Assembly (NCBI GenBank): GCA_009936895.1
Contig: JAACDS010000292.1
Span: forward strand, 1-5,957
Reading direction: 5' to 3'
Origin: Pseudomonadota bacterium
GTDB taxonomy: Bacteria; Pseudomonadota; Gammaproteobacteria; Pseudomonadales; Azotimanducaceae
DNA: 5,957 bases
Below the pieces are notes generated by a model. It worked only from the letters and a program-made list of their open reading frames with translations. It searched no databases and had not been told where the DNA came from. The position numbers were made by a program, and so were the translations under genes. Below are positions 1-5,957 of the stretch, in pieces (position 1 is the first letter of the stretch; every line of letters begins with the position of its first letter).

Positions 1-87
1 AAGGCCATGCAGACGGTGAGCACCACGGCAAGAAAGATGGAGATGGGCACGATCACGACAAAGGCCATGCAGACGGTGAGCACCACG
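1..87 (+). repeat. Two 27-bp direct repeats at 60-bp period within the His-rich tract of czcB
   Basis: Bases 1-27 and 61-87 are identical and spaced exactly 60 bp (20 codons) apart, so each copy encodes KGHADGEHH in the same frame. The 33 bp between them encode a different Asp/Gly/His stretch (GKKDGDGHDHD). Identity stops abruptly at base 28/88. The left copy begins at the window edge, so further copies may lie upstream. The in-frame period suggests tandem duplication of a metal-binding module without disrupting the protein. Confidence 0.9.
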
Positions 88-1436
88 AGGGTCCGAGCAA
101 GGGGCCGCATGGTGGCAAGCTGTTCAAGGAAGGGGACTTCGGCTTAGAGGCGCTGCTGGCCGAGGACGGAGGCGAACCACGCCTGCGGATCTGGCTGTTC
201 AGCAAAGATAAGCCGCTTCCAAACAATGCAGCCAAAGTCAGCGCCACCATCACGCGCTTGACCGGAGAGACGCAGACCCTCAATTTTGCACCTGACAAGG
301 ACAGCCTGGTGAGCCGCGAGGTGGTGCCCGAGCCACACGCGTTCGAGATCAGCATCGTTGCCCAGACTGCCACCGAGCCCTTCATGTTTGTCCTGAACCA
401 GGAGGAAGGGAAGGTCGAGCTTAGCGATGCACAAATCAAGGCCGCATCCATTGGCATCGACACGGCAGGTGCTGCGCGCATTAAGTCTGCTTTGCAACTG
501 CCAGGCGAAATTCGTCTGAATGAAGACAGGACTTCGCACGTTGTTCCGCGTATTGCCGGTGTGGTCGAGAGTGTGCAGGCCAGCTTGGGGCAAGCGGTCA
601 GACGGGGTCAAGTTCTGGCCGTCATCGCCAGCCCGGCGGCATCAGAGCAGCGCAGCGAGTTGCAGGTGGCACAAAAACGATTGACCTTGGTCAAGACCAC
701 GTATGAACGTGAGAAAAGGCTCTGGGAGCAGAAGGTCTCTGCTGAGCAGGATTATCTGCAAGCCGAACAAGCCTTACACGAAGCAGAGGTCGCCGTGGCC
801 AACGCCCAGCAAAAGCTGTCCGCCTTGGGGTTGGCCTCAGGGTCTTTGGGGGGGCTGAATCGGTTCGAGCTGCGCGCGCCATTCGACGGCTTGGTGATCG
901 AAAAACATCTCAGCCTCGGTGAGGCAGTCAAGGAAGACGCCGCCGTGTTCACAGTATCTGACCTGGGACAGGTCTGGGCCGAGATCAATGTGCCCGCGAA
1001 AGATCTGCCACTGGTCAGGGTTGGCGAAAAGGTCACCATCAAAGCGACGGCCTTCGATGCCAGCGCGACCGGAACCATTACTTTTGTGGGTTCATTGATC
1101 GGTGAGCAGACTCGCATGGCCAAGGCCCGCGTGGTCTTGGCTAACCCCAAGGGCGCTTGGCGTCCTGGTCTGTTTGTCAGTGTGGAGGTGACTGCATCGG
1201 AGGCGGAAGTACCCGTGACTGTGGCCAGTGACGCCATTCAGACCTTGGGCGACAAGCCCGTGGTGTTCCTGAAAGTGAACGGAGGCTTCATTGCCCAGCC
1301 CGTGCAGTTGGGCCGCAGTGATGGCAAGCGGGTCGAGGTGGTGCAAGGACTCAAGCCGGGGGCTCCCTATGCAGCGGCAGGCAGCTTTGTCGTGAAGTCT
1401 GAGCTCGGCAAAGCCTCTGCCGAACACACCCATTGA
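3..1436 (+). CDS. czcB: CzcB-type RND efflux periplasmic adaptor (membrane-fusion protein), 5'-truncated by window edge
   Basis: Periplasmic adaptor that links an inner-membrane RND pump (the next gene) to an outer-membrane channel for divalent metal export. The frame is open to the left edge, so the true start and signal/anchor segment lie outside; the TTG at 258 is inside the domain and is not a start. 477 codons are visible, against about 520 residues for Cupriavidus CzcB. Counting from the first visible codon: a His/Asp/Gly-rich tract (1-38), a GPHGG motif and small beta domain (about 34-120), first half of the barrel-sandwich (about 168-210, with RIAGVVESV), an alpha-helical hairpin rich in E/Q/A/K (about 213-275), second barrel-sandwich half (about 288-321, LRAPFDGLVIEKHLSLGEAV), beta-barrel (about 325-398, ending near WRPGLFVSVEV) and membrane-proximal domain (about 405-469). 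It ends EHTH, 16 bp before czcA. The metal is inferred to be Co/Zn/Cd by family; the sequence alone does not fix it. Confidence 0.93.
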   Translation, partial: GHADGEHHGKKDGDGHDHDKGHADGEHHEGPSKGPHGGKLFKEGDFGLEALLAEDGGEPRLRIWLFSKDKPLPNNAAKVSATITRLTGETQTLNFAPDKDSLVSREVVPEPHAFEISIVAQTATEPFMFVLNQEEGKVELSDAQIKAASIGIDTAGAARIKSALQLPGEIRLNEDRTSHVVPRIAGVVESVQASLGQAVRRGQVLAVIASPAASEQRSELQVAQKRLTLVKTTYEREKRLWEQKVSAEQDYLQAEQALHEAEVAVANAQQKLSALGLASGSLGGLNRFELRAPFDGLVIEKHLSLGEAVKEDAAVFTVSDLGQVWAEINVPAKDLPLVRVGEKVTIKATAFDASATGTITFVGSLIGEQTRMAKARVVLANPKGAWRPGLFVSVEVTASEAEVPVTVASDAIQTLGDKPVVFLKVNGGFIAQPVQLGRSDGKRVEVVQGLKPGAPYAAAGSFVVKSELGKASAEHTH

Positions 1437-1440
1437 TACC

Positions 1441-1444
1441 GGAG
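1441..1444 (+). promoter_or_regulatory. Ribosome-binding site of czcA
   Basis: GGAG lies 8 bases before the ATG at 1453, in the 16-bp gap after the czcB stop. It supports this start and a common transcript with czcB. Confidence 0.7.
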
Positions 1445-1452
1445 CCACGCAC

Positions 1453-4400
1453 ATGTTTGAAAAACTTATTCTAGCAGCCATCGAACATCGATGGTTGGTG
1501 TTGCTGGCAGTCATCGGTATGGCGGCCGTCGGCGTATTCAACTACCAGAAGCTCCCCATCGATGCCGTGCCGGACATCACCAACGTCCAGGTACAAATCA
1601 ACACCCAAGCGCCGGGGTACTCGCCGCTGGAGACCGAGCAACGGGTGACTTACCCGATTGAGACCGTGATGGCGGGCCTTCCCAACCTGGAGAAAACCCG
1701 TTCCCTGTCCCGCTATGGACTGTCACAAGTGACTGTGATCTTCAAGGACGGCACAGACATCTACTTCGCACGCCAATTGGTCAACGAACGCATACAGGAG
1801 GCGCGCGACAAGTTGCCCTCCGGAATTACCCCGGCCATGGGTCCGATTTCGACCGGCTTGGGCGAAATCTATCTGTGGACGGTCGAAGCCAAGGATGGTG
1901 CGAAGAAGCCTGATGGCCAACCCTATACGGCCACCGATCTGCGCGAGATTCAGGACTGGATCATCAAGCCGCAGTTGCGTAACGTGCCTGGCGTCACAGA
2001 AATCAACTCGATTGGAGGCTTTGCCAAGGAATATCAGATCTCGCCGATACCCGAGCGACTTGCCTCGCTGGGCGTCACCTTGCAGGACATCGTGACGGCA
2101 TTGGAGCGCAACAACGCCAACGTGGGTGCGGGTTATATCGAAAAGCGTGGCGAGCAATATTTGATCCGGGCCCCAGGGCAGGTCAAGACGCTGGACGACA
2201 TCAGCAATGTGATTCTCAGCAGCGCCGGTGGTGTTCCCATCCGAGTGCGTGACGTAGCCGAGGTTGGCCTGGGACGTGAACTGCGCACGGGTGCCGCCAC
2301 AGACAACGGGCGCGAAGTGGTGCTGGGCACGGTCTTCATGCTCATCGGCCAGAACAGTCGAACGGTCTCTCAAGCAGTCGACAAAAAAATGGTTGAAATC
2401 AACCGCAGCCTGCCTGAAGGCGTTCATGCGGTGACCGTTTACGACCGTACTGTCTTGGTGGACAAAGCCATCAGCACGGTGAAGAAGAACTTGTTGGAAG
2501 GCGCGATCCTGGTGATCGTGATCCTATTCCTGTTCCTGGGCAACATTCGCGCGGCCATCATTACGGCGACCGTGATCCCCTTGTCGATGCTGTTCACCTT
2601 TACGGGGATGGTGACCTACAAGGTAAGCGCCAATTTGATGAGTCTGGGGGCACTGGACTTCGGCATCATCATCGACGGGGCGGTTGTGATCGTCGAGAAC
2701 TGGGTGCGACGTCTCGCCCATGCACAAGCTCAGTACGGCAGGCCTTTGACGCGCTCGGAGCGTTTTCACGAGGTATTTCTTGCCTCCAAGGAATCGCGCC
2801 GCCCTCTCTTGTTTGGTCAGCTCATCATCATGGTGGTGTACCTGCCCATCTTCGCCCTGACCGGCGTTGAAGGAAAGATGTTCCATCCCATGGCGTTCAC
2901 CGTGGTTGCTGCGCTGGTTGGGGCAATGATTTTGTCAGTGACTTTCATCCCGGCTGCAGTCGCACTGTTCATCGGCAACCGCGTCAGCGAGAAGGAAAAC
3001 TGGCTGATGATGCAAGCCAAGCGCTGGTACGCCCCATTGTTGGACCGTGTCATGGCGGCCAAGGCTGTCGTGTTGACCGCCGCCGCGGTGGCGGTGGTGC
3101 TGTGTGGCTTGATCGCGACCCGCATGGGCAGTGAGTTTATACCCAGCTTGAACGAAGGCGATTTCGCCATCCAAGCTCTGCGCATCCCTGGTACCAGTCT
3201 GACTCAGTCGGTAGCAATGCAACAGCAGCTGGAAGCGACGCTCAAAGCAAAGTTCCCTGAGATCGAACGCATTTTTGCGCGAACGGGAACGGCCGAGATC
3301 GCCTCTGACCCAATGCCGCCGAACATCTCCGACGGATACATCATGCTCAAGCCGCAGTCGCAGTGGCCTGAGCCACGCAAGTCACGTGATGAGTTGCTTG
3401 CTGCGGTGCAAGAGGTCGTGGGCAAGATCCCAGGCAACAACTACGAGTTCTCTCAGCCGATCCAATTGCGGTTCAACGAACTCATCTCAGGCGTCCGTAG
3501 TGACGTTGCGGTGAAGATCTTTGGCGACGACATGGCCGTCTTGAATAAGACGGCTGAAGAAGTATCGTCAATGCTGCAGAAGATCCAGGGTGCGTCCGAG
3601 GTCAAGGTGGAGCAGACCACTGGACTGCCGATGCTGACAGTGAACATTGATCGTCAGAAGGCCGCCCGCTATGGTCTGAACGTGGGTGACATCCAAGACA
3701 CCGTGGCTACGGCCATCGGAGGGCGTGAGGCCGGGACGCTGTTTGAAGGCGACCGTCGATTCGACATCCTGGTTCGGTTGCCCGAATCCCTACGCAACGA
3801 CCTGGAAGGCATGAAGCGCTTGCCTATTGCCTTGCCGCGCGCAACGGGTACGGGCGGTGCTGAAGGCCGAACCCACTTCATTCAACTGGCCGAAGTGGCA
3901 AGCTTCGAGCTGGCACCCGGCCCGAATCAGGTCAGCAGGGAAAATGGCAAACGCCGCATCGTTGTAAGTGCCAACGTCCGTGGCCGAGATATGGGCTCGT
4001 TCGTCGCGGACGCAGAAGCTGCACTGGCACAGGTCAAGATCCCTCCTGGGTATTGGACGAGCTGGGGCGGCACCTTTGAGAACCTGCAGTCAGCGACACA
4101 ACGTCTGCAGATCGTGGTTCCAGTCTCTCTGCTCCTGGTCTTCGTGTTGCTCTTTGCGATGTTCGGTAACGCCAAGGATGGTTTGCTGGTTTTTACCGGC
4201 ATTCCGTTCGCGTTGACGGGTGGAATCCTGGCGCTTTGGCTGCGCGACATTCCCATGTCGATCTCGGCGGCCGTCGGCTTCATCGCACTATCAGGCGTCG
4301 CCGTGCTCAATGGCCTTGTGATGATTTCCTACATCCGCACCCTGCGAGAGGAGGGAATGCCTCTGGACACAGCGATTCGGGACGGCGCGCTGACCCGTTT

Positions 4401-4653
4401 GCGTCCCGTGCTGATGACGGCCTTGGTGGCGTCTTTGGGTTTCATCCCGATGGCGATTGCCACTGGAACCGGCGCAGAAGTTCAGCGGCCCCTGGCCACT
4501 GTGGTGATCGGCGGCATCTTGTCTTCGACGCTGCTGACGCTACTCGTACTCCCCATTCTTTATCGTCTGGCCCATCGACCAGACGAGCAAGAAGAGGATG
4601 TCACTGCTGAGCCAGTGCATCCGCAACATGCGACCACGTCGCACCAAACGTGA
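1453..4653 (+). CDS. czcA: CzcA-type heavy-metal efflux RND transporter (HME-RND, cation/proton antiporter)
   Basis: Inner-membrane RND pump that exports divalent cations (Co/Zn/Cd class by family) from periplasm or cytoplasm through CzcB to an outer-membrane channel, driven by protons. 1066 residues, full family length (Cupriavidus CzcA is about 1063). Visible: TM1 at about 14-30, followed by the family signature LPIDAVPDITNVQVQ (34-48); a large periplasmic loop; TM2-TM6 at about 345-510; TM7 at about 535-556; a second periplasmic loop (about 557-880); TM8-TM12 at about 885-1040. TM4 reads GALDFGIIIDGAVVIVEN (399-416), placing D402, D408 and E415 exactly where the CzcA proton-relay residues are numbered. 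This motif separates it from CusA-type Cu/Ag pumps. The ATG has a GGAG 8 bases upstream. A Gly-rich stretch at about 796-806 (ATGTGGAEGR) sits in the second periplasmic loop. The tail (1041-1066) is hydrophilic and acidic, with two His. Exact metal specificity is not determined here. Confidence 0.97.
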   Translation: MFEKLILAAIEHRWLVLLAVIGMAAVGVFNYQKLPIDAVPDITNVQVQINTQAPGYSPLETEQRVTYPIETVMAGLPNLEKTRSLSRYGLSQVTVIFKDGTDIYFARQLVNERIQEARDKLPSGITPAMGPISTGLGEIYLWTVEAKDGAKKPDGQPYTATDLREIQDWIIKPQLRNVPGVTEINSIGGFAKEYQISPIPERLASLGVTLQDIVTALERNNANVGAGYIEKRGEQYLIRAPGQVKTLDDISNVILSSAGGVPIRVRDVAEVGLGRELRTGAATDNGREVVLGTVFMLIGQNSRTVSQAVDKKMVEINRSLPEGVHAVTVYDRTVLVDKAISTVKKNLLEGAILVIVILFLFLGNIRAAIITATVIPLSMLFTFTGMVTYKVSANLMSLGALDFGIIIDGAVVIVENWVRRLAHAQAQYGRPLTRSERFHEVFLASKESRRPLLFGQLIIMVVYLPIFALTGVEGKMFHPMAFTVVAALVGAMILSVTFIPAAVALFIGNRVSEKENWLMMQAKRWYAPLLDRVMAAKAVVLTAAAVAVVLCGLIATRMGSEFIPSLNEGDFAIQALRIPGTSLTQSVAMQQQLEATLKAKFPEIERIFARTGTAEIASDPMPPNISDGYIMLKPQSQWPEPRKSRDELLAAVQEVVGKIPGNNYEFSQPIQLRFNELISGVRSDVAVKIFGDDMAVLNKTAEEVSSMLQKIQGASEVKVEQTTGLPMLTVNIDRQKAARYGLNVGDIQDTVATAIGGREAGTLFEGDRRFDILVRLPESLRNDLEGMKRLPIALPRATGTGGAEGRTHFIQLAEVASFELAPGPNQVSRENGKRRIVVSANVRGRDMGSFVADAEAALAQVKIPPGYWTSWGGTFENLQSATQRLQIVVPVSLLLVFVLLFAMFGNAKDGLLVFTGIPFALTGGILALWLRDIPMSISAAVGFIALSGVAVLNGLVMISYIRTLREEGMPLDTAIRDGALTRLRPVLMTALVASLGFIPMAIATGTGAEVQRPLATVVIGGILSSTLLTLLVLPILYRLAHRPDEQEEDVTAEPVHPQHATTSHQT

Positions 4654-4694
4654 TCCCTGCCATACAAGCATTGAGTTTTTAACCCGTACTTTGA

Positions 4695-4700
4695 AAGGAA
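4695..4700 (+). promoter_or_regulatory. Ribosome-binding site of the small secreted protein
   Basis: AAGGAA lies 5 bases before the ATG at 4706. It selects this start over in-frame upstream codons such as the GTG at 4598, which lie inside czcA and would precede the signal peptide with an unrelated extension. Confidence 0.7.
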
Positions 4701-4705
4701 ATTTT

Positions 4706-5089
4706 ATGAAACTGATCTCTACTGCCCTTGCTTTGACTCTGATGTTGTCGGGGGCCGTGTTCGCGGCCGACAAGCACGACCATGGCCATGAAGACAAACC
4801 CTTGCACGGGGGCTTGGTCACCGAGATCAAGGATGTGGATTACGAATTGGTGGCTAAACCCGATGTACTTCAGTTGTACGTGCGCGATCACGGAAAACCA
4901 GTCGACGTCAGCAAGGCGACGGCCAAGATTACCTTGCTCGCCGGTACCGACAAGCAAGAGGTCGAGTTGAAACCATCGGGGGATAAGCTTCAAGCCAAGG
5001 GCAGCTTCAAAGTCACAGCAGGCACGAAGATCGTCGCCCAGGTGAATGCCGCCGGCAAGACAGCGACTGCACGTTTTCTTTGGAAGTGA
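4706..5089 (+). CDS. Small secreted His-rich periplasmic protein, resembling the N-terminal domain of CzcB
   Basis: 127 residues. The first 20 (MKLISTALALTLMLSGAVFA) form a standard Sec signal peptide with an AVFA-type cleavage site, so the mature protein should be periplasmic and begin ADKHDHGHED. A short His/Asp tract (HDHGH, 24-28) precedes an HGG motif (34-36). A Lys-rich, predicted beta-type domain follows, with YELV, LQLYV, GKPV, AKITLL, VELKP and IVAQV segments, ending FLWK. The same layout, His tract then HGG then YE/LE, a hydrophobic strand, KP, a T-x-L strand and L-x-P, occurs in the N-terminal extension of the CzcB encoded upstream. I infer that it is a stand-alone paralogue of that domain, with a role in binding or presenting metal to the pump. 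It follows czcA by 52 bp and precedes a terminator, so it is probably the last gene of the operon. There is no CusF-like or CzcE-like signature I can name; the function is not established. Confidence 0.85.
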   Translation: MKLISTALALTLMLSGAVFAADKHDHGHEDKPLHGGLVTEIKDVDYELVAKPDVLQLYVRDHGKPVDVSKATAKITLLAGTDKQEVELKPSGDKLQAKGSFKVTAGTKIVAQVNAAGKTATARFLWK

Positions 5090-5092
5090 GAC

Positions 5093-5128
5093 AAAGCTGG
5101 GGCAAACGCCTCAGCTTTCCCATTTTTT
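5093..5128 (+). terminator. Intrinsic terminator closing the czc operon
   Basis: An 11-bp stem pairs AAAGCTGGGGC (5093-5103) with GCCTCAGCTTT (5108-5118) around an AAAC loop. It contains one G-U pair and no mismatch. After four bases a run of six T follows (5123-5128), and a second run of six T lies at 5135-5140. It begins 4 bases after the stop of the small secreted protein. The gap between stem and first T-run is slightly long for an ideal terminator, but stem strength and position support the call. Confidence 0.8.
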
Positions 5129-5140
5129 CGTCACTTTTTT

Positions 5141-5146
5141 GGAAGG
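5141..5146 (+). promoter_or_regulatory. Ribosome-binding site of the interrupted lipoprotein gene
   Basis: GGAAGG lies 7 bases before the ATG at 5154. This argues that 5154 is the original start of the lipoprotein reading frame, and therefore that the TGA at 5187 lies inside the gene and not upstream of it. Confidence 0.6.
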
Positions 5147-5153
5147 ATTGGCT

Positions 5154-5681
5154 ATGAGAATGTTGCCCCTCAAAGGTCTCGCGATATGAACAAGCATATT
5201 TATCTTGGCGGGTTGTGCTACCCCAGTAGATCAACTTGCCGAAAAGCCCTATTGCCACACGGACCGTGGCAGAAATGCCTACTGCACCAAAGAGAATGCG
5301 CCCAGTCTTAAGAGGGATGAGGAAGCAAAGCAGTTCCCCTCTAACCCGGAGGCACTTACGGTATACGTAGTTCGCTATTGGGGTGATGGACACCATCCGC
5401 TGGACATTTCGGTAGATGGCGGGACTGCGATGGAAACTGTTCCAAATTCAATGATCCGGCTGCGAGTAAAAGCAGGAACTCATCGAATCTCTTTCAGTGT
5501 TGGCGGGAAAGCGTTTGATCGAACAATTTCCGGAGTGGCAGGAGAGGTTCGATTGCTAGGTATTACTGGTACAGATTGGTCTTGGGGTAGTTCTTCCCAT
5601 GCGTGGTCAGACGATTCTGATGATCAAGTCAAGCGGCGTGCCATCCGGTCTCGTTTAATCAAAGACATGACTTTGCTGTGA
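5154..5681 (+). pseudogene. Putative lipoprotein (possibly DUF2846-like) with an in-frame TGA in its signal peptide
   Basis: From the ATG at 5154 the frame encodes MRMLPLKGLAI, then TGA at 5187-5189, then TSIFILAGC and an uninterrupted 150-odd residue protein to the stop at 5679-5681. Ignoring the TGA gives a textbook lipoprotein signal: a Lys-containing n-region, a hydrophobic core, and the lipobox LAGC with Cys at codon 21. The body has two further Cys (PYCHT, AYCTK), then a probable beta domain (LTVYVVRYW, LDISVDGG, MIRLRVKAGTHRISFSVGG, VRLLGI) that recalls DUF2846 lipoproteins, and a Trp/Ser/Asp-rich stretch before KRRAIRSRLIKDMTLL. The intact frame from the TTG at 5205 would start only three residues before the Cys and lack a signal peptide, so it is a poor functional start. 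I infer a recent nonsense mutation or a base error. G+C is lower than in the czc genes. No promoter was recognised after the terminator. The family assignment is tentative. Confidence 0.65.
5187..5189 (+). other. In-frame TGA interrupting the lipoprotein signal peptide
   Basis: Codon 12 of the frame that starts at 5154 is TGA, between GLAI and TSIFILAGC. It overlaps an ATG at 5186 in another frame (ATGA), but that frame gives only 41 codons with no recognisable signal or domain, so coupling to a downstream gene is not a convincing explanation. Confidence 0.75.
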
Positions 5682-5699
5682 GCGAAGACGGTTGCCAAT

Positions 5700-5709
5700 C
5701 CTGATCAGG
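5700..5709. repeat. 10-bp perfect palindrome downstream of the lipoprotein gene
   Basis: CCTGATCAGG reads the same on both strands. It lies 19 bases after the lipoprotein stop. No T-run follows on either side, so it does not look like a terminator; it could be chance or a protein-binding site. Confidence 0.4.
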
Positions 5710-5717
5710 TCAAGTCG

Positions 5718-5957
5718 TCAAATTCGCTTCCTCAAGGCCAAATTGTCGGAATGCGGACACGAGTTCGATTGTGAATCACGGAATCGAACTGAGTCATCGT
5801 AGGCAGCCTCGTCCGGACTGAAGTGCAAGCAGGCTCGCTCGAACTGTTCGATGTCCTCAAGCCGGTATCTGACCGCGCCGCCGAAATTATTGAGGCCACA
5901 AAATCCAGCCTGTCCAAATGGCCAAGACTTGCAAAGCAATATGGCGTGAGCGATACG
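5718..5957 (-). CDS. Possible excisionase/AlpA-type HTH fragment, open at the right edge
   Basis: The minus-strand frame is open from the window edge to a TGA at 5718-5720 (79 residues visible, no ATG in view). It contains NNFGGAVRYRLEDIEQFERA, which strongly recalls the end of the helix-turn-helix domain of excisionase/AlpA-like proteins of phages and plasmids (pattern: GG-x-VRYR-x-ED-x-E-x-F/W). The recognition-helix part that should precede it is not convincing (RIAHAILLCKSW), so it may be degraded or a chance match. The tail is Ser/Arg/Asp-rich without a recognised domain. The inverted repeat at 5762-5790 lies within this frame. The opposite-strand frame at 5793-5957 competes with it. If real, it would point to a mobile or island boundary. 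Low confidence. Confidence 0.33.
   Translation of the reverse strand, partial: RIAHAILLCKSWPFGQAGFCGLNNFGGAVRYRLEDIEQFERACLHFSPDEAAYDDSVRFRDSQSNSCPHSDNLALRKRI
5762..5790. repeat. Inverted repeat, 9-bp perfect arms with an 11-bp spacer
   Basis: AGTTCGATT (5762-5770) and AATCGAACT (5782-5790) are exact reverse complements. The spacer itself holds a smaller dyad, GTGAATCAC (5771-5779), so nearly the whole 29 bp is symmetric apart from a two-base GG offset. There is no adjacent T-tract, which argues against a terminator; an operator or recombination site is possible. Confidence 0.6.
5793..5957 (+). CDS. Possible start of a gene with an HTH-like motif, cut by the right edge
   Basis: The plus-strand frame is open from after a TGA (5790-5792) to the window end, 55 codons. 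Its last residues, WPRLAKQYGVSDT, have the form of the first helix and turn of a helix-turn-helix (LA-x-x-YGVSDT is common in DNA-binding and HNH-type proteins). There is no ATG in the visible frame; a GTG at 5823 is the best available start and has no clear ribosome-binding site. It overlaps, antisense, the frame ending at 5718; normally only one of the two is real. The inverted repeat at 5762-5790 would lie just upstream and could then be a regulatory site. Low confidence. Confidence 0.25.
5839..5851. repeat. Palindrome TCGAAC-T-GTTCGA
   Basis: Six-base perfect arms around a single T. The arms repeat the core found in both arms of the inverted repeat at 5762-5790, giving four TCGAAC/GTTCGA cores within about 90 bp. 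Confidence 0.5.

Noticed and set aside
258..1436. TTG at 258 as the start of the adaptor gene
   Set aside because: The frame is open to base 3, and the upstream codons encode the His-rich tract and GPHGG domain typical of CzcB. The TTG lies inside that domain.
1723..2427. Long minus-strand frame within czcA
   Set aside because: Shadow of the strongly supported plus-strand transporter; its translation shows no domain, and it lies wholly inside conserved czcA sequence.
4598..4705. GTG at 4598 as the start of the small secreted protein
   Set aside because: It lies within czcA, adds 36 unrelated residues before a clean signal peptide, and the ATG at 4706 has a good AAGGAA site 5 bases upstream.
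4654..4705. Promoter between czcA and the small secreted protein
   Set aside because: No -35/-10 pair with acceptable spacing was found; the short gap fits read-through from czcA.
5186..5311. ATG at 5186 overlapping the TGA (ATGA) as a coupled small gene
   Set aside because: It encodes only 41 codons of Cys/Arg/Leu-rich sequence without a signal or domain, while the lipobox and long protein lie in the other frame.
5762..5790. A tRNA 3' part suggested by the GTTCGATT T-loop-like sequence on either strand
   Set aside because: No acceptor stem, anticodon arm or CCA end can be placed around it on either strand.
5762..5790. Terminator formed by the inverted repeat
   Set aside because: No T-run follows the stem on either strand and the arms are A/T-rich at the loop side.

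Overview
The window looks like part of a betaproteobacterial (Burkholderiales/Comamonadaceae-like) heavy-metal resistance region. This assignment rests on the character of the proteins, a moderately high G+C (about 58% in a sampled line of the main genes) and typical Shine-Dalgarno sequences; no rRNA or other marker is present, so the genus cannot be named. Three genes run on the + strand as one apparent operon: the 3' part of a czcB-type membrane-fusion protein (3-1436, cut by the left edge), a complete czcA-type RND cation/proton antiporter (1453-4653), and a small secreted His-rich protein (4706-5089). Gaps are 16 and 52 bp and no terminator is seen between them. A strong intrinsic terminator (5093-5128) closes the unit. 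The outer-membrane partner (czcC) is not in the window and would be expected upstream.

Functionally, CzcA spans the inner membrane and uses the proton gradient to drive divalent cations outward. It carries D402, D408 and E415, which by direct count fall on the numbers known for the Cupriavidus CzcA proton-relay residues. CzcB bridges to the outer-membrane channel. Its N-terminal extension is His/Asp-rich, with a 60-bp-period direct repeat at the very start of the window. The small third protein has a signal peptide, a short HDHGH tract and an HGG motif. It looks like a free-standing version of the N-terminal domain of CzcB, probably a periplasmic metal-binding or metal-delivery accessory.

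Downstream of the terminator the sequence changes character. G+C falls to about 50% or below in sampled lines. A putative lipoprotein gene (5154-5681) has a good ribosome-binding site and a canonical ILAGC lipobox, but an in-frame TGA interrupts its signal peptide, so it is a likely pseudogene unless the base is a sequencing error. The last 276 bp hold an inverted repeat, a palindrome cluster built on TCGAAC/GTTCGA, and two overlapping, opposite-strand open frames that both run off the right edge and both resemble pieces of DNA-binding proteins. At most one is likely to be real. No tRNA, CRISPR array or complete mobile element was found.
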